Below the pieces are notes generated by a model. That model did no database searches. It was not told the origin of the DNA and worked only from the letters and a program-made list of their open reading frames with translations. Position numbers and translations under genes: made by a program. DNA of 32,591 bases from Methylotenera sp. (GTDB lineage Bacteria; Pseudomonadota; Gammaproteobacteria; Burkholderiales; Methylophilaceae): contig NZ_JAURYU010000005.1 of NCBI RefSeq assembly GCF_030653755.1, positions 1-32,591 of the forward strand. Direction: 5' to 3'. Shown here in pieces: positions 7,567 through 17,363 of this stretch; positions within the stretch are counted from its first letter, which is position 1, and every line of letters begins with the position of its first letter.

Positions 7567-8372
7567 TCAATCACAATGGATTTGAATGCCTCTGGTACGG
7601 GAGGGTAGTTTAAATCCATTTTTTTGAGTGTACTGAGCAGTAGTCTGGAAATCAGCAGATTTCGGTTAGTTTTTGAGTCTGCAGGCACTATGTACCAAGG
7701 CGAATGTTCGGTCGATGTCGCCTTGATTGCTTGCTCATAGGCGTTGGTGTAGTCTGACCACAGTTTGCGTTCTTCTAAATCACCTGGATTGAATTTCCAA
7801 GTTTTATTCGGGTTATCCAAGCGTTCTTGTAGGCGCTTTTTTTGTTCCTGTTTTGAGATATGTAAGAAACACTTAATAACGGTAGTGCCTGTTTCTGTCA
7901 GCAGGCGTTCAAAGTCGTTGATTTGCGCATATCTACGTTTGCATTCTGCTTCATCAATCCAATTGTGTACTTTAACGATGAGTACGTCTTCATAATGGCT
8001 ACGATTAAAAATGACTAGCTCGCCAGCTCTAGGCACCTGTTGATGAACGCGCCATAAGTAATCATGCGCAAGTTCTTCGCTACTAGGTGCTTTGAAACTT
8101 GCTAGGCGAATGCCTAGAGGGTCGGTTTCTTTGAATACATGACGCACTGTGCCATCCTTACCGCTAGTGTCCATGCCTTGCAGAATGAGCAGTACTTTTC
8201 GTTTACCTTCAGCATGCAAAATATCCTGTAGCGTATTAATCTCGGTTGCCATTGCATAGAGCGCAGCTTCGTTTTCCTCTTTGCTTCCGCTCCGCTCGGT
8301 TTTATCTTTAGCGTCAAAATCTTTGAGCGAGAATTTTTTAGGGTTCACACGATATTTATCAAGGTTTTCCAT
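7563..8372 (-). CDS. ppk2: Polyphosphate kinase 2 family, class III-like
   Basis: PPK2 enzymes transfer phosphate between polyphosphate and AMP or ADP. The 269-residue protein has the Walker A-like loop GMDTSGKDGT, the NRSHYEDVL (Walker B/lid entry) region and the WKFNPGDL motif. Its overall sequence, from the DKYRV N-terminus on, resembles the Deinococcus-type class III enzymes, which convert AMP to ATP using polyP; the class is inferred by resemblance. I chose ATG at 8372, because the longer ORF would start at 8450 inside the loop of the pgi terminator hairpin and adds 26 residues unlike the family. No strong promoter is visible in the short interval, so readthrough from pgi is possible. 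The gene is tail-to-tail with sppA. Confidence 0.9.
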   Translation of the reverse strand: MENLDKYRVNPKKFSLKDFDAKDKTERSGSKEENEAALYAMATEINTLQDILHAEGKRKVLLILQGMDTSGKDGTVRHVFKETDPLGIRLASFKAPSSEELAHDYLWRVHQQVPRAGELVIFNRSHYEDVLIVKVHNWIDEAECKRRYAQINDFERLLTETGTTVIKCFLHISKQEQKKRLQERLDNPNKTWKFNPGDLEERKLWSDYTNAYEQAIKATSTEHSPWYIVPADSKTNRNLLISRLLLSTLKKMDLNYPPVPEAFKSIVID

Positions 8373-8434
8373 AATGTTCTCGAGTAGTATCCTCAATATG
8401 TTGGATGTTTGAACGGGCTTAATTCTGGATAACA

Positions 8435-8466
8435 AAAAGCCCAACGACATGTGTCACTGGGCTTTT
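8435..8466 (-). terminator. Rho-independent terminator after pgi
   Basis: Arms 8435-8443 and 8458-8466 (AAAAGCCCA / TGGGCTTTT) surround a 14-base loop, which itself can form a small GACA/TGTC stem. On the minus strand the stem ends in a U-run (GGGCUUUUUG). It lies 73 bases after the pgi stop and before ppk2. Confidence 0.75.
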
Positions 8467-8538
8467 ATCATAGCAAATAAAACCAAAATAAAGTCAGCGC
8501 TAATCCATTTTTAATGAAATGAATTAGTCGAGATATGT

Positions 8539-10197
8539 TTAATCTGGCTTAAGGGCTTTAGTGTAGTTAATCAAACCGTTAGTTGAGCTGTCGTAATTAC
8601 CTACCACTTCATCATTGGTGAGCTGCGGCAAAATTTGTTGAGCAATTTGCTTGCCGTATTCAACGCCCCATTGATCGTAACTATTGATATCCCAAATAAT
8701 GCCTTGTACGAAAATTTTATGTTCGTATAGGGCAATGAGTTTGCCCAATGTGTTTGGCGTTAGCTTATCAAACAGGATTGATGTAGTAGGGCGATTACCT
8801 TCAAATGTTTTGTGCGGTAATAGTTGCTCTAATGCTTCACCAGATAAACCTTGTTTTTCGAGCTCTGCACGCGCTTGCTCGGTTGTCTTACCTAACATCA
8901 GCGATTGTGTCTGTGCAAGAAAGTTTGCGAGCAAGATTTTGTGGTGTGCATAACCATTGCTACTTACTTTGTAGTGACTGTGCACTGGAATCAAAAAGTC
9001 AGCTGGTACAATTTGCGTACCTTGGTGTATCAGTTGGTAAAACGCATGTTGACCATTAGTACCTGCCTCACCCCAAACTACAGGGCCAGTTTTGTAAGTA
9101 ACGCGGCTACCATCACGGCAAATAAATTTACCATTACTTTCCATATCTGCTTGTTGCAAATATGCTGGGAAGCGAGATAAACCTTGGTCGTAAGGTAAAA
9201 TAGCTTGCGAATCTACATGGAAAAAGTTGTTATACCAAACGCCAACTAGCGCCATGATGACAGGCATGTTTTGTTCTAATGGGGCATTTTTAAAATGCTC
9301 GTCCATTTCAAAAGCACCTGTGAGTAGGTCTTCAAAATTATCCATGCCTACGTAAAGTGCAATTGATAAACCAATGGCAGACCATAGTGAGTAGCGACCG
9401 CCCACCCAATCCCAAAATGCAAACATGTTAGCGGTGTCGATACCGAAATCTTGCACAGCTTTTGCATTGGTAGAAAGTGCCACAAAGTGTTTAGGCACAT
9501 GTGCTTCATCTTTTGCAGCTTTTAAAAACCATGCACGTGCAGAGTGTGCGTTTGTCATGGTTTCTTGGGTGGTGAATGTTTTTGATGCCACAATGAAAAG
9601 CGTTGTTTCTGGATTGCAAACATTCAGTGCGCGCATGAGATGCGCACCATCAATGTTAGACACAAAGTGTACATTTAGATCAGGGCTCGCATATGGTGTT
9701 AATGCGTCGCATACCATCACTGGGCCTAGGTCAGAACCGCCAATGCCGATGTTCACAATATCAGTAATGCGTTTGCCTGTATAACCTAGCCAAGTACCAT
9801 TTCTAACTTTGTCAGAGAATTGGCGCATTTGGGCTAACACAGCGTTGACATCAGGCATGACATCATGCCCATCTACCATGACTGGGGTATTGGCACGGTT
9901 GCGCAACGCTGTGTGTAATACAGCTCTGTTTTCGGTGATGTTTATTTTTTCACCAGCAAACATTTTATCGCGCCATTCTTCAATTTTAGCTTCGCGTGCC
10001 ATTTGGAATAACAATGGTAGCGTTTCGTCCGTAATGCGATGTTTTGAATAATCGAGCAATATGTCGGAAAATTTAAGACTATATTTGCTGAAACGATTTA
10101 CATCATTGGCGAAAATATCGCGCATATGCAATGATGCTGTTTTTTGTTGATGTTGACAAAGTAATTGCCATACAGGGTGTTTGTTAAGGCTAGCCAT
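8539..10197 (-). CDS. pgi: Glucose-6-phosphate isomerase
   Basis: Interconverts glucose-6-phosphate and fructose-6-phosphate in the cytosol. At 552 residues it has the usual length. Family signatures are intact: GIGGSDLGP in the phosphate-binding region, [11 protein letters not shown], the [19 protein letters not shown] block (active-site His), and [14 protein letters not shown] near the C-terminus with the catalytic Lys. It starts 28 bp after glgB on the same strand, so the two form an operon linking glucan metabolism to the hexose-phosphate pool. A clear terminator follows at 8435-8466. No strong Shine-Dalgarno is seen, which fits translational coupling or a weak site. Confidence 0.97.
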   Translation of the reverse strand: MASLNKHPVWQLLCQHQQKTASLHMRDIFANDVNRFSKYSLKFSDILLDYSKHRITDETLPLLFQMAREAKIEEWRDKMFAGEKINITENRAVLHTALRNRANTPVMVDGHDVMPDVNAVLAQMRQFSDKVRNGTWLGYTGKRITDIVNIGIGGSDLGPVMVCDALTPYASPDLNVHFVSNIDGAHLMRALNVCNPETTLFIVASKTFTTQETMTNAHSARAWFLKAAKDEAHVPKHFVALSTNAKAVQDFGIDTANMFAFWDWVGGRYSLWSAIGLSIALYVGMDNFEDLLTGAFEMDEHFKNAPLEQNMPVIMALVGVWYNNFFHVDSQAILPYDQGLSRFPAYLQQADMESNGKFICRDGSRVTYKTGPVVWGEAGTNGQHAFYQLIHQGTQIVPADFLIPVHSHYKVSSNGYAHHKILLANFLAQTQSLMLGKTTEQARAELEKQGLSGEALEQLLPHKTFEGNRPTTSILFDKLTPNTLGKLIALYEHKIFVQGIIWDINSYDQWGVEYGKQIAQQILPQLTNDEVVGNYDSSTNGLINYTKALKPD

Positions 10198-10225
10198 TTA
10201 TTTTTAGTACTTTATTTTCAATAGG

Positions 10226-12448
10226 TTATTGTATTTTTAAAATTATACCAGCTAATGGTGGCAGGGTGATGACAAGCGACTGGCCATGATGCATCCATGG
10301 TATGTTTTCTGTATGCAGACCTGCACCATTCCCCTTGTTACTGCCACCGTAGCAACTTGCATCGCTGTTAAATATTTCCGAGTAAGTACCCGCTTGCGGA
10401 ATACCAATACGGTATTCATTACGTAACACAGGCGTAAAATTCAGCACTATTATAACAAAACTATTGTCTAGTCCACGTCTTACATAACTGATAATTGATT
10501 GTTCTGTGTCGTGACAGTCAATCCATTCAAAACCTTGCACTTCAAAATCTAGCGTATGTAGTGCGTTGACTTCTTTATACATGCGGTTTAGGTCTGAGTG
10601 AAGCTGTTGAATGCCTTGATGCCATTGGCTTCCTGCATGGCTGTCATTTAGTAAATGCCAGTCTAAGCTGCTGTTGACGTTCCATTCGCGACCTTGTCCA
10701 AATTCATTACCCATAAAGTTGAGCTTTTTACCTGGTGTGGTCATTTGGTAAGTGGCTAATAAACGCAAGTTTGCGAATTTTTGCCAAGAGTCACCTGGCA
10801 TTTTGTCCAGTAAGGACTTTTTACCATGCACGACTTCATCATGTGAAAACGGCAAAACAAAGTTTTCAGAGTAGGCGTAAAGTTGACCAAAGGTTAGTTT
10901 TTCATGGTAGTAACGTCGATGTACAGGGTCATTTTCGATATATGACAACGTGTCATTCATCCAGCCCATATTCCATTTCATGCTAAATCCCAGCCCGCCT
11001 AGATAAACAGGGCGAGATACCATTGGCCATGCGGTGGATTCTTCTGCAATCGTTAATACGCCTGCAAAATCTTCACCCACCATCACGTTGAGTTGTTTTA
11101 AGAAGTCAATCACATCGAGATTTTCTCTACCACCAAATTTGTTGGGTAGCCATTCACCTGGGTCGCGTGAATAATCTAGATAAAGCATAGAGGCTACTGC
11201 ATCTACGCGTAAGCCATCGATATGGAACTCTTGAAGCCAGAAGTACGCGTTGCTAATTAAAAAGTTACGGACTTCATTGCGGCCGTAATTGAAAATATAA
11301 GTACCCCAGTCTTGGTGTTCACCTAGGCGTGGGTCTTCATGTTCGTATAGTGCTGTGCCATCAAAGCGCGCTAGTGCCCAATCATCTTTAGGGAAGTGTC
11401 CTGGTACCCAGTCTAGTATTACACCGATATTGGCTTGATGGAACGCATCGATTAAAAAGCGTAAATCATCAGGTGAGCCGAATCTGTTAGTCACGCCAAA
11501 GTAGCCCGTGGTTTGATATCCCCATGATTCATTGAGTGGATGTTCTGAGATAGGGAGTAGCTCAACGTGCGTATAGCCCATTGCTGCTACGTGCGGTACT
11601 AGTGTTTTAGCTAACTCTCGATAAGTTAAGAAGTGTCCTTTGTCATTGCGCTGCCATGAGCCTAGGTGCACTTCGTAGCAATTGAACGGTGCGTGTAGCC
11701 AATCACGCTTTTTGCGTGATTCTAACCATGCTTTGTCTTCCCACTGATGGCTACTTGTACTGATTTTAGTAGCGGTGCCAGGGCGAGGCTCAAACTCAAA
11801 ACCGTAAGGATCTGTTTTAACTAAAATGTTACCAGTATGGCGATTTTTAATTTCAAATTTATAGGTATCATTGATGGTTAAATTTGGGATAAAAATATCC
11901 CAAACGCCACTAGAGCCATGCGTACGCATTGAGTGTATGCGGCCATCCCAGTTGTTGAAGCTGCCAATGACGCTGACACGTTCAGCATTGGGCGCCCAAA
12001 CTGCAAAACGCACGCCAGCGACATTATCTTGCGACATACATTGCGCGCCTAGGGTTTTGTACGCGAGTTTTAGGCGGCCTTCACCAAATAGATAAATCTC
12101 ATCTTGAGTGATACTTGAGCCAAAGCTGTAAGGGTCGTAAGTTTCGTAGGTTTGGCCACCCGTTGTTATTTGGAGTAAACATGGCGCTATAAGTGCTTTT
12201 TCGTAAGTGAGTTCAAACAAGCCATCAGAATGTGTTTTTTCTAAATCTACCCATGATTTTCCAACCTTTAATTTAGCGCTAGAAGCAAAAGGTAGAAATG
12301 CACGGTAAGCATTAAACTGATGATCATCGATCTGTATTGTGTGCTGTCCTAAGAAGCTGAAAGGGTCGTGATGACGCGCTTCTAAAATACGATGAAGGGC
12401 ATTAGTGTGAGCTTTAGATGATGCCTGAGTTGATTTAGTTTTTACCAA
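10226..12448 (-). CDS. glgB: 1,4-alpha-glucan branching enzyme GlgB (GH13)
   Basis: Introduces alpha-1,6 branches into glycogen. The 740 residues comprise an N-terminal domain (about 1-110), a CBM48 module (about 130-230, with VSVIGSFNNWDGR), the GH13 barrel and a C-terminal beta domain. The catalytic nucleophile is D416 (in RVDAVASMLY) and the acid/base is E469 (in IAEESTAW); their spacing of 53 is the same as E. coli D405/E458. The third carboxylate lies in FSHDEVVHG. It is divergent from glgC over a 181-bp spacer and is followed by pgi. Unlike the enterobacterial operon, glgX, glgA and glgP are not adjacent. Confidence 0.97.
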   Translation of the reverse strand: MVKTKSTQASSKAHTNALHRILEARHHDPFSFLGQHTIQIDDHQFNAYRAFLPFASSAKLKVGKSWVDLEKTHSDGLFELTYEKALIAPCLLQITTGGQTYETYDPYSFGSSITQDEIYLFGEGRLKLAYKTLGAQCMSQDNVAGVRFAVWAPNAERVSVIGSFNNWDGRIHSMRTHGSSGVWDIFIPNLTINDTYKFEIKNRHTGNILVKTDPYGFEFEPRPGTATKISTSSHQWEDKAWLESRKKRDWLHAPFNCYEVHLGSWQRNDKGHFLTYRELAKTLVPHVAAMGYTHVELLPISEHPLNESWGYQTTGYFGVTNRFGSPDDLRFLIDAFHQANIGVILDWVPGHFPKDDWALARFDGTALYEHEDPRLGEHQDWGTYIFNYGRNEVRNFLISNAYFWLQEFHIDGLRVDAVASMLYLDYSRDPGEWLPNKFGGRENLDVIDFLKQLNVMVGEDFAGVLTIAEESTAWPMVSRPVYLGGLGFSMKWNMGWMNDTLSYIENDPVHRRYYHEKLTFGQLYAYSENFVLPFSHDEVVHGKKSLLDKMPGDSWQKFANLRLLATYQMTTPGKKLNFMGNEFGQGREWNVNSSLDWHLLNDSHAGSQWHQGIQQLHSDLNRMYKEVNALHTLDFEVQGFEWIDCHDTEQSIISYVRRGLDNSFVIIVLNFTPVLRNEYRIGIPQAGTYSEIFNSDASCYGGSNKGNGAGLHTENIPWMHHGQSLVITLPPLAGIILKIQ

Positions 12449-12629
12449 AATATCACTTCCCTAATCATTTTAAGGTTTTTAGCTTTTATTTGTGTTTTCT
12501 GCGCTATATTTAGCTAGATTATAGTGCTTTAAGCTGATTATAATGTAAACGACAGCAGTCGTACGTAAAATAAGCTAGTGAGCCCAGCTAGCGCAACTTA
12601 AGTAACTATATAAACTTCAGGAGGGCATC
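12449..12629. promoter_or_regulatory. Divergent glgB/glgC promoter region
   Basis: Two facing -10-like hexamers are visible: TATAAT on the plus strand (12539-12544, for glgC) and TATAAT on the minus strand (12518-12523, for glgB). Neither has a good -35 at standard spacing. The glgC leader has two small inverted repeats, CGAC/GTCG (12550-12561) and GCTAG/CTAGC (12574-12592), before a strong AGGAGG at 12619-12624. Overlapping back-to-back promoters would let one regulator control both arms. Confidence 0.4.
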
Positions 12630-13922
12630 ATGTCGCAAACCCGACAAGCAGACCAAAATTCAGATCGTTTTATAAGTACCTTAACCAAAAATACCGTCGC
12701 GATGATTTTAGCGGGTGGTCGAGGCAGTCGTCTAAAAAGCTTAACTGACTGGCGTGCAAAGCCTGCAGTACAGTTTGGTGGAAAGTTTAGGATTATTGAT
12801 TTCCCACTGTCCAATTGCGTTAACTCTGGCATTCGCCGTATTAACGTGGCTACGCAATATAAAGCCCAAAGCCTAATACAACACATTCAACGTGGTTGGG
12901 GTTTCTTGCGTGGTGAATTCAATGAATACGTTAACATTATACCAGCCCAGCAGAGGATATCTGAAGAGTGGTATAAAGGTACAGCGGATGCCGTTTACCA
13001 AAATATAGATATTTTGCGAGAAGGTGGTGCTGAGTATGTGTTGATCCTTGCTGGTGATCATATCTATAAAATGGATTACGGTAAGATGTTAGCGACACAT
13101 GTGCGTAGCAATGCTGATATGACGGTTGCATGCATTAATGTGCCATTAGAAGATGCTAAGGGCTTTGGTGTGTTAGCAGTAGATGGTACCGATAGAGTGG
13201 TGGAGTTTGCTGAGAAGCCAGCTAACCCAAAACATATGCCTGATGACCCAACCAAAGCTTTTGCGAGCATGGGTATTTACGTGTTCAATGCAAAGTTCTT
13301 GTACGAGCAACTGATTCGTGATGCGGGAGATTCTAAATCTAGCCACGATTTTGGTGGCGATATTATTCCGTACATTATTAAGAAATATAAAATTCAGGCA
13401 CATCGTTTTACCGATAGTTGTGTTGGCGCCCAAAATGGAAACTACTATTGGCGTGATGTTGGCACGATTGATGCATATTGGGAAGCGAACATGGAATTAA
13501 CTAAAGTGATTCCCGAGCTTAACCTGTACGATAGAGAATGGCCTATATGGACTTATCAAGAACAGTTGCCACCAGCTAAGTTTGTATTTAGAGATGAAGG
13601 GCGTACAGGCAAAGCGACTGACTCCCTTGTTTCTGGTGGATGTTTAATTAGTGGCGCTTGTGTTACGAATACAGTGTTATTCTCAGATGTACGTGTACAT
13701 AGTTACGCCAATATTGATGGGTCTGTCATTCTGCCTAAAGCAACCATTCATCGTCATGTTATTCTTAAAAATGTTGTTGTAGATCGTGGCTGTGTGATTC
13801 CTGAGGGAATGCAAATTGGGGTAGACCTAGCCTTGGATGCTGAACGTTTTTATGTGTCAGAAAAAGGCATTGTGTTAGTGACACCAGATATGTTGGGCCA
13901 AGATTTGTATCGTGTGGTATAA
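12630..13922 (+). CDS. glgC: Glucose-1-phosphate adenylyltransferase (ADP-glucose pyrophosphorylase)
   Basis: Makes ADP-glucose from glucose-1-phosphate and ATP, the committed step of bacterial glycogen synthesis. The 430-residue protein has the nucleotide-binding loop GGRGSRL (29-35), the [19 protein letters not shown] block, the sugar-phosphate-binding EKPANP segment, and the C-terminal left-handed beta-helix (about 300-430) that carries allosteric sites. ATG at 12630 is fixed by AGGAGG with good spacing. It is divergent from glgB and leads the glgC-GH57-malQ-glk group after a 143-bp gap. The synthase GlgA that would use its product is not in this window. Confidence 0.97.
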   Translation: MSQTRQADQNSDRFISTLTKNTVAMILAGGRGSRLKSLTDWRAKPAVQFGGKFRIIDFPLSNCVNSGIRRINVATQYKAQSLIQHIQRGWGFLRGEFNEYVNIIPAQQRISEEWYKGTADAVYQNIDILREGGAEYVLILAGDHIYKMDYGKMLATHVRSNADMTVACINVPLEDAKGFGVLAVDGTDRVVEFAEKPANPKHMPDDPTKAFASMGIYVFNAKFLYEQLIRDAGDSKSSHDFGGDIIPYIIKKYKIQAHRFTDSCVGAQNGNYYWRDVGTIDAYWEANMELTKVIPELNLYDREWPIWTYQEQLPPAKFVFRDEGRTGKATDSLVSGGCLISGACVTNTVLFSDVRVHSYANIDGSVILPKATIHRHVILKNVVVDRGCVIPEGMQIGVDLALDAERFYVSEKGIVLVTPDMLGQDLYRVV

Positions 13923-14065
13923 AAGATTTATTGTTGATTTGTTTTAATTTTTTTGTTGATGGGTCTAAAGATAGCGTTTGTTTACATTAGTTAAGTTTGC
14001 TAATGATTCGCTGTGTGATGAAGTGATTGTTGTTTTAATTCTAATTGTTTAAGGTTTCTGCTGAA

Positions 14066-15799
14066 GTGAATACTGCTCGTCCAAAGTTATATCTGAACCT
14101 CTACTGGCACATGCATCAGCCAGATTACCGTGATCTTGCAACGAATGAGTACGTGCTTCCATGGACATATTTACATGCCATTAAAGATTACAGTGACATG
14201 GCATATCACCTTGAAGTGAACCCTAAAGCACGCGTGAGTTTTAACTTCGTACCTATTTTGCTAGAGCAGCTAGACGATTATGCTCAGCAATTTAAACAAA
14301 ATACGATTCGTGACCCACTACTTGGTTTGCTGACAAAAGAGAACCTTGCTGACATCGGTAATGACGAATGTCATTTGATAGTGCAAAGTTGCTTTAAAAG
14401 CCATCACGAAAAAATGCTCAGCCCTTTCCCGCATTACCAACGCTTGTTACATATGTATCAGTTGGTAGAGCCGATGATGACCAATGATCAGTTCCACTAC
14501 CTATCTGCTCAATATAAAGCAGATTTGTTAGTTTGGTATCACTTGGCTTGGTGTGGTGAAAGTTTGCGCCGCACAAACTCAGTGGTACAAGCACTGATGG
14601 CGAAAGGTGTGTTGTTTACTTATGAAGAGCGTTTGCAGTTGTATGACGTGATTGCAGAAACTATTTCTGATTTGATACCGCGGTATAAAGCCTTAATGCA
14701 AAATGGACAAATTGAGATATCTACTACGCCGTACTATCATCCGATACTCCCTTTACTTTTAGATTTCAAATCCACATTAGATGCCATGCCTGACGCGCCA
14801 CTGCCTGAAAGCAAAGGGTATGCTGGCGGACAAAGCCGTTCTATTTCGCATATCGTTTCTGCTAAAAAGGCGCATGAGCATTATTTTGGTGCAGAACCGC
14901 GTGGTATGTGGCCCGCAGAAGGCGCTGTTTCACATGCGGCACTATCTTTGATGGCTGAACATCATTTAGATTGGGCGGCAACAGGGCAGGGTGTGCTAGC
15001 TAACAGCTTATTGAAGTCACAATTAAGTGTAGAAAATAAGCATGACTACCTATATCAGCCTTACCGTATTACCAATGGTAAGAACGATATTTTATGTTTC
15101 TTTAGAGATGATCAGTTATCAGACAAAATAGGCTTTGAATACGCGAAAATGCATTCGAATGATGCGGTCAATGATTTTGTTCAAACCTTAGAGCATATTC
15201 AAGCTAGCAATAGTCATAGTACATCCAAGATAGTGAGTGTTATTTTAGATGGTGAAAACGCTTGGGAGTATTTTCCATATAATGGATTTTATTTCCTGAG
15301 TGAGTTATATGAGGCATTGGCAAATCATCCTGATATTGTCATGACTACTTTTAGTGATATTGTTGATATGTATCAATCTCCGAATGCAGCTAATGAGGGA
15401 TTATCCGCACCAGTTTTACCACAAGTTGCAGCAGGTAGCTGGGTGTATGGTACTTTCAGCACTTGGATAGGTAGTCAAGATAAAAATTTGGCTTGGGATT
15501 TGCTCTGTGCTGCTAAAAAGACATATGACAAAGTGTTAGCCCGAAACTCTTTAAATAAGCAGCAGCTAGAGGCCGTTGAACGCCAATTGGCTATTTGTGA
15601 AGGATCAGATTGGTTCTGGTGGTTTGGAGATTACAACTCATCAGACAGTGTTTCCAGTTTTGACCAACTTTATCGCCGTAATTTGATTAACTTATACACA
15701 CTGCTTGGCGAACCAATTCCCGATGCGCTATATCATAAGATCAGTGCTGGTGGTGGTAACGCAGACAACGCTGGCACAATGAGACGTGGGCAGGAATGA
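14066..15799 (+). CDS. Glycoside hydrolase family 57 protein (alpha-amylase/glucanotransferase type)
   Basis: A GH57 enzyme acting on alpha-glucans; its exact activity (amylase, 4-alpha-glucanotransferase or branching) cannot be decided from sequence. The N-terminal LNLYWHMHQPDYRD motif is the GH57 region 1. The catalytic nucleophile is E285 in GMWPAEGAVS and the acid/base is D395 in ILDGENAWE (numbering from the start used here). No ATG exists near the beginning: the frame opens with TTG 14045 or GTG 14066. I prefer GTG 14066, which has TAAGG upstream (577 residues), though the spacing is long. There is no signal peptide, so it is cytosolic. It lies between glgC and malQ, which points to turnover of stored glucan or maltodextrin. 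Confidence 0.88.
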   Translation: MNTARPKLYLNLYWHMHQPDYRDLATNEYVLPWTYLHAIKDYSDMAYHLEVNPKARVSFNFVPILLEQLDDYAQQFKQNTIRDPLLGLLTKENLADIGNDECHLIVQSCFKSHHEKMLSPFPHYQRLLHMYQLVEPMMTNDQFHYLSAQYKADLLVWYHLAWCGESLRRTNSVVQALMAKGVLFTYEERLQLYDVIAETISDLIPRYKALMQNGQIEISTTPYYHPILPLLLDFKSTLDAMPDAPLPESKGYAGGQSRSISHIVSAKKAHEHYFGAEPRGMWPAEGAVSHAALSLMAEHHLDWAATGQGVLANSLLKSQLSVENKHDYLYQPYRITNGKNDILCFFRDDQLSDKIGFEYAKMHSNDAVNDFVQTLEHIQASNSHSTSKIVSVILDGENAWEYFPYNGFYFLSELYEALANHPDIVMTTFSDIVDMYQSPNAANEGLSAPVLPQVAAGSWVYGTFSTWIGSQDKNLAWDLLCAAKKTYDKVLARNSLNKQQLEAVERQLAICEGSDWFWWFGDYNSSDSVSSFDQLYRRNLINLYTLLGEPIPDALYHKISAGGGNADNAGTMRRGQE

Positions 15800-15846
15800 T
15801 TAGTACTGTCTAAGTTTCAATGCCCTTAATAATTAAGTAGGTATTT

Positions 15847-17349
15847 ATGACGTTACAGACTCACACATCACTTTTAAATCAGCGTCAGGCTGGTGTGTTA
15901 TTACATATCAGTTCTTTACCAAGTAATTTTTATACGGGTGATCTAGGTGGTGAGTCTTATCGTTTCATAGATTTTTTGCATGAAATAGGCGCTAGCGTTT
16001 GGCAGACACTGCCGATTAACGTGCCACATGCGGATAACTCTCCTTACCAATGCTTATCCGCACACGCAGGTAACCCAGACTTTATTAGTTTAGAGTCACT
16101 ACAGTCTCAAGGACTACTCACAAAGGAAGATTGTACTGGTTTAATTACCAGTAAATTAGCGTTGCTTGATAAGGCTTATATTAACTTCTGCCAACTATCA
16201 GAAAACATCCCTGAACATAATAAACTTCATCAAGAATTTGTACGTTTCTCTAAGAAGCAGGCAAGTTGGCTCGATGATTTTTCATTATTTCTGGCTTTGC
16301 GACATCATTTTAATGAGGCTGGTTGGAATCATTGGCCTGAGCTTTACAAGAACCGTGATAAGAAAACACTTAAAGAAGCGCGAGTACAGTTAGCACACGA
16401 AATTGCAGTGATTAAATTTACACAGTTTGTATTTTTTAGCCAATGGATTGCCCTTAAAAAGTATGCCACTGAAAAAAATGTCGCATTATTTGGTGATATT
16501 CCAATTTTTGTCGCCTATGACAGTGCTGATGTGTGGGCGCATTCTGATTTGTTCAAACTTAATGCAGATAAATCCGTGAGTGTAGTGGCGGGTGTGCCAC
16601 CAGATTACTTTTCTGAAACTGGTCAGCGTTGGGGAAATCCACATTACAACTGGGATGCAATGCAGCGTGATGGCTTTAGTTGGTGGATATCTCGCATGGC
16701 GACGCAAAGTGAATTGTTCGATATTGTACGTATTGACCATTTTAGGGGACTAGAGGCGGCATGGGAGATACCTGCAACAGAAGAAACTGCAATTAATGGT
16801 GAGTGGGTGTTAGCACCAGGGGATGCATTACTTGCAGCGATCAAGCAAGCGTTGCCTGAAATTAACTTAGTTGCAGAGGATTTAGGCATTATCACAACTG
16901 AAGTAGATGCGCTGAGACAAAAATACCACTTACCAGGCATGAAAATTTTGCAGTTTGCGTTTAGCGGTGCAAGTGATAACCCTTATTTACCAGAAAATAT
17001 TTCAGAAAATAGTGTGGTGTACACAGGGACACATGATAATGATACAACCCTAAGTTGGTATAACTGTTTGGACGATTATCAGCGCGAAAACCTGCATGCG
17101 TATTTGACCGCAACTCACGCAGAGGGATACGAACTGAATATGCCGAATGATTTGATTGAGATGGCGTTGGCGAGCAAGGCACTTTTAGCGATTATTCCTA
17201 TGCAAGATGTTTTACAATTGAATGGCCAGCATCGTATGAATACGCCTGGCACTATCACAGGAAACTGGCATTGGCGATTTAGTTGGCAGCAGTTGGCACA
17301 AGCGCAAAAAGACTCGATTCGTATTGCTATTTCGCATACTGGGCGTTAG
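15847..17349 (+). CDS. malQ: 4-alpha-glucanotransferase (amylomaltase, GH77)
   Basis: Disproportionates maltodextrins and releases glucose. The 500-residue protein is the short GH77 form (plant D-enzyme/Thermus-like), lacking the N-terminal extension of E. coli MalQ. Visible motifs are LHISSLPS at the start, the nucleophile D297 in RIDHFRG, the acid/base E344 in VAEDLG, and D397 in GTHDNDT. It follows the GH57 gene by 47 bp and precedes the glucokinase by 14 bp, so glucose released here would be phosphorylated by the next product. Confidence 0.96.
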   Translation: MTLQTHTSLLNQRQAGVLLHISSLPSNFYTGDLGGESYRFIDFLHEIGASVWQTLPINVPHADNSPYQCLSAHAGNPDFISLESLQSQGLLTKEDCTGLITSKLALLDKAYINFCQLSENIPEHNKLHQEFVRFSKKQASWLDDFSLFLALRHHFNEAGWNHWPELYKNRDKKTLKEARVQLAHEIAVIKFTQFVFFSQWIALKKYATEKNVALFGDIPIFVAYDSADVWAHSDLFKLNADKSVSVVAGVPPDYFSETGQRWGNPHYNWDAMQRDGFSWWISRMATQSELFDIVRIDHFRGLEAAWEIPATEETAINGEWVLAPGDALLAAIKQALPEINLVAEDLGIITTEVDALRQKYHLPGMKILQFAFSGASDNPYLPENISENSVVYTGTHDNDTTLSWYNCLDDYQRENLHAYLTATHAEGYELNMPNDLIEMALASKALLAIIPMQDVLQLNGQHRMNTPGTITGNWHWRFSWQQLAQAQKDSIRIAISHTGR

Positions 17350-17363
17350 TAAGGGCGATGCCT

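Noticed and set aside
8373-8450. Longer N-terminus for PPK2 starting at 8450
   Set aside because: The ATG lies in the loop of the pgi terminator, and the extra 26 residues are not like the family; ATG 8372 gives the usual N-terminus.
12617-13500. Short ORFs on both strands within glgC
   Set aside because: They are shadows of the strongly supported glgC frame and have no ribosome site or family resemblance.
17283-17363. Longer N-terminus for the glucokinase overlapping malQ
   Set aside because: The ROK domain begins at once after ATG 17364, which has a well-spaced AAGGG; the extension is out-of-frame malQ sequence.
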